NCBI RefSeq assembly: GCF_963583255.1 | Contig: NC_084819.1 | Location: 19,517,460-19,581,459, forward strand | Length of the DNA: 64,000 nt | Direction: 5' to 3' | From: Pyrus communis | Taxonomy: Eukaryota > Streptophyta > Magnoliopsida > Rosales > Rosaceae | Part shown: piece after piece, positions 61,754-64,000 of the stretch | How positions within the stretch are numbered: position 1 is the first letter of the stretch | Layout: each line of letters begins with the position of its first letter | The notes under the pieces: model-generated | What the model was told of the DNA's origin: nothing | What the model saw: only the letters and a program-made list of their open reading frames with translations | Database searches by the model: none | Made by a program: the position numbers and the translations under genes

Positions 61754-62154
61754 TTTCCCTTTCCACTCACACACAAGACACCTTGATGTAGAGTGGTCCT
61801 ACTCGTACCTAATCAGCTGAAAACAAAAATCAAACAACAGTAAAGAACGATACTTTGAACACCTCACTTCTCTGAAGCATTTCATCGAACAAGTGACAGG
61901 CAAAACAAAAAAGAAATAGAAACGGAAGCGATTCTGCTTCCAAATTCGTTCCCTTTTTGGGAAGCTAATGGAGCCCTAGAAACTGAGGTCCTTAGGTTCA
62001 AAGAAAAACGTAGCTAAATTACGATTCTACCCAATCACAGAGACAAAGACACTGCTGAAAGAGAAGTGGAAACAAAACCAATTACTGGAAATTGTGAAAC
62101 AATTGATACAAGTATTATTGTTCATCAGAATCTTCAAGTTTTCAGAGACCCCAT

Positions 62155-62223
62155 TTCACATGAGCATTTCATCGAACATGTAAGGTGCACTATGCGAAAT
62201 ACCCAATTTTTAACAAAAAAATG

Positions 62224-62258
<35 letters not shown>

Positions 62259-62485
62259 GATATGGGAGAGAGGAGCCGCCGTCGGCGTGTGGAAAGAAAT
62301 GGCGTCGTACAGGGAGATTTTCAGCGGGAGAAAATCGTACAAACTATGTCCCGGCGGTGGAAAGACTCGAAGAAACGGAAGAAAAGAGGGCAGCGGCACA
62401 CTTCTGGTTTCGTGCTTTTTGTTGGGTGACTTTAAACCTGATTTATGCTGATAATTATCTTTAAGTAGATCACAATGGGCAAGGT
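62155..62485. promoter_or_regulatory. Upstream region of L18 copy 2
   Basis: This holds GA repeats at 62228-62253 and a GC-richer stretch at 62260-62400. A plus-strand frame (62185-62451) has no recognised domain. It could include the original transcription start of the L18 gene on the minus strand. Confidence 0.4.
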
Positions 62486-62557
62486 GGGCATTTGGTCTAG
62501 TGGTATGATTCTCGCTTTGGGTGCGAGAGGTCCCGAGTTCGATTCTCGGAATGCCCC
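62486..62557 (+). tRNA. tRNA-Pro (UGG anticodon)
   Basis: The 72-base sequence folds as a cloverleaf: acceptor GGGCATT (62486-62492) pairs with AATGCCC (62550-62556), with discriminator C557. The A box TGGTCTAGTGG and B box GGTTCGATTC-like GAGTTCGATTC are present. The anticodon stem CTCGC/GCGAG closes the loop TTTGGGT, with anticodon TGG at 62518-62520, decoding proline CCA and other CCN codons. No CCA is encoded. It has CAA motifs just upstream (near 62471-62482), as common for plant tRNA genes, and a T6 terminator at 62572-62577. No intron is present. Confidence 0.97.
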
Positions 62558-62571
62558 TCTACTTACAACCA

Positions 62572-62577
62572 TTTTTT
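62572..62577 (+). terminator. Polymerase III terminator of tRNA-Pro
   Basis: A TTTTTT run lies 15 bases past the tRNA 3' end. Confidence 0.8.
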
Positions 62578-63108
62578 GTTTTTCTATTTTTTTTAACAGT
62601 TTTTGGGACTGTTATGCCCTTTGTTTGAAACAATCCCACCTTCGCTGGTAAATTACTTAGCCATATGAACAACCTTGGTAGTCCAACCTAATCTCACAAT
62701 TACGACAAGTTTACTTGCTTGAAGTGATAAAGTCATTTCGTATGCGTTTGTAAACACACGAGAAGTCGGAAAAAATACGTCTGTTTTAGTGAGTCAAAAG
62801 TTCGAGTAATTCCAATACTCATTACGTGTAAACAAGCATGCCGTTGGTTTAGAACTTTCTTGCCACTAAGACTCGAGAAATCTGAGAGGTAACGAAACTA
62901 AATGTGGCAGTAATGACATCGCCACAATGACGTCCCAATGATAGAACATGCATACGATGCAACACATGAAGCCGATCCACAATGCAAGAAAAGCAAAGAG
63001 AGAATAACCTTGAAGTTCATTCCATTCTTCACATGCAGCAACCCCGAAAGAGTTATCGATACATCAATGGCAAAGAAAGGATGCCACATTTTACCACATT
63101 GCTTAAAT
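62578..63108. other. Spacer between tRNA and DUF3444 gene
   Basis: No gene is seen. The right part is likely the 3' UTR of the minus-strand DUF3444 gene. Confidence 0.45.
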
Positions 63109-64000
63109 TTAACTAAAAACGATTGTAATAGTACCAGGAATTGATAACTGATCAACCTCCCAGCAGCTTGCAAGCTGGATGTCAATCTCCCCGGTATGAA
63201 GAAAAGCCGGAACTTGGTGAGAGAATCTACCTAACTCAGCCCTTGGTATGTCTATGATGCCATTCTTCGATCTGTGGATTCTGGGGGCCCTAAATAACGA
63301 CTTGGATCCGTTAACGTGTGGCAGAACCGCAACCTTTGTGCTTTCCTCGTTATCTTCCAGGACTTGTACCATTTCACACTCACTCTTCCCTGAGTTCTTG
63401 TATAATGCCCAAACTTCGCCTTTCCTGGGGTATATTTCAAACATCGTCTTCCCAATAGGTTTGGCTTTCACACAATGAGAGAATGACGGGCGGGAGACGA
63501 CCATGGTTTGACCACTCTTGACTTTAAATGTCCCACAACAAACCGGTTCAGTCGTGTCTTCTGGTAAGCAAGGTTCGAGCAACGCTACATGGAGTTGAAA
63601 TTTTGGCTTCAACACAATCTTCTTAACTTGTGCGTAAGTCCTAGGCATCCCATTCTTGTCACTATACAGTGCCCAGATTTGATCAAGCCGAAATTTGTCC
63701 TCGGACTTTTGCCCATCAAAGTCATAGAACTGAGATCGGGATAAAATATGGAGAGGAGATGAAGATGAAGGGGCGACGGGGATTTTCAAGGAACTGACAG
63801 AAGGATGATCCCTCACACTTGAATGTGCCTGACTAGAAGTAGAGTTGACTTTCATCGGAGTGAAGCTGGCATGGCTTGTATCGTTGGCGGAATCTGGGCA
63901 CTTCACAGTTACATTTGGTCTCGGAATGTTCTTGCTTACATCCCTTGGTGATCTTCTAAGGCTGAAAGACTTACCATCGGAATCATTTTTCTGATGCTTC
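63109..64000 (-). CDS. DUF3444-domain protein (DnaJ-associated type), C-terminal part
   Basis: The minus-strand frame is open from the window edge (about 64000) to TAA at 63109-63111, so the gene is truncated at its N-terminal side. The DUF3444 signature is clear: FYDFDGQKSEDKF, QIWALYSDKNGMPRTYAQVKK, PRKGEVWALYKN, CEMVQVLEDNEEST and RFSHQVPAFLHTGE. In plants this domain usually sits C-terminal to a J domain in large DnaJ-like proteins of unknown role; here only the Ser-rich linker (SVRDHPSVSSLKIPVAPSSSS) and one DUF3444 unit are visible. Whether a J domain or a second DUF3444 exists lies outside the window. No internal ATG should be taken as the start. Confidence 0.9.
   Translation of the reverse strand, partial: KHQKNDSDGKSFSLRRSPRDVSKNIPRPNVTVKCPDSANDTSHASFTPMKVNSTSSQAHSSVRDHPSVSSLKIPVAPSSSSPLHILSRSQFYDFDGQKSEDKFRLDQIWALYSDKNGMPRTYAQVKKIVLKPKFQLHVALLEPCLPEDTTEPVCCGTFKVKSGQTMVVSRPSFSHCVKAKPIGKTMFEIYPRKGEVWALYKNSGKSECEMVQVLEDNEESTKVAVLPHVNGSKSLFRAPRIHRSKNGIIDIPRAELGRFSHQVPAFLHTGEIDIQLASCWEVDQLSIPGTITIVFS

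Larger units (their letters stand above)
57066..62154. repeat. 2.54-kb direct tandem duplication (two units)
   Basis: Unit 1 (57066-59610) and unit 2 (59611-62154) match base for base across almost all of their length, at an offset of 2544-2545. Differences found: an 18- versus 17-base T run (57136 / 59681) and G59027 versus A61571. Each unit holds the right end of the TIR element, a small MITE and a complete L18-type gene. The junction is ...AGAGACCCCAT|CTCTTCTTCA.... Confidence 0.95.

Noticed and set aside
62185..62451. 88-codon plus-strand frame just before the tRNA
   Set aside because: It runs through a GA microsatellite and promoter-like DNA, and its protein is unrecognisable.

Overview
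This is a stretch of plant nuclear DNA. It is AT-rich and intron-bearing, with genes spaced by transposon debris, microsatellites and diverged repeats. The repeat content suggests Rosaceae, perhaps the apple/pear group: five copies of one short AT-rich MITE, a Cassandra-type LTR carrying 5S rRNA sequence, and SINE-like fragments. That placement is inference from repeat recognition, not from a search.

Layout. 1-6500: the possible 3' end of an unidentified gene (613-723), then repeat-rich intergenic DNA with two hairpin elements. 6577-8109 (+): six-exon cytokinin phosphorelay protein (AHP). 10496-13487 (-): broken nucleoside hydrolase gene with a small inverted duplication and a duplicated exon block. 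15160-16530: SINE-like element and three ~300-bp tandem units. 17338-19185 (+): intronless 615-residue tail-anchored coiled-coil protein. 20440-21190: ~113-bp satellite-like array. 24108-25749 (-): gibberellin receptor GID1, complete in two exons. 26480-30930: diverged repeats and MITEs. 30991-31285: solo Cassandra-type LTR. 35027-35907 (+): histone H2A.X with E2F-like sites upstream. 37062-39060 (+): probable plastid membrane protein with a HEAGH zinc-protease motif. 41131-44650 (+): DHHC palmitoyltransferase (PAT17-like). 45555-48080 (+): cyclin L with an Arg/Asp-rich tail. 49066-51408 (-): DCD-domain protein with a probable long 5'-leader intron. 55445-57413: large terminal-inverted-repeat element full of homopolymer tracts, nested in another repeat. 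57066-62154: a recent 2.54-kb tandem duplication giving two copies of a two-exon L18p/L5e-type ribosomal protein gene. 62486-62557 (+): tRNA-Pro(UGG). 63109-64000 (-): C-terminal part of a DUF3444 protein, cut by the window edge.

The genes do not form a pathway; this is ordinary plant gene order. Two hormone genes (AHP in cytokinin relay, GID1 in gibberellin perception) are about 16 kb apart with no evidence of a functional link. The most informative features are structural: the L18 gene duplication with a breakpoint inside a transposon end, the nucleoside hydrolase pseudogene with a template-switch-like inversion, the 5S-derived solo LTR, and the multi-copy MITE. I found no convincing novel multi-gene system. 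All gene models were built by reading splice sites by eye and have no transcript support here.
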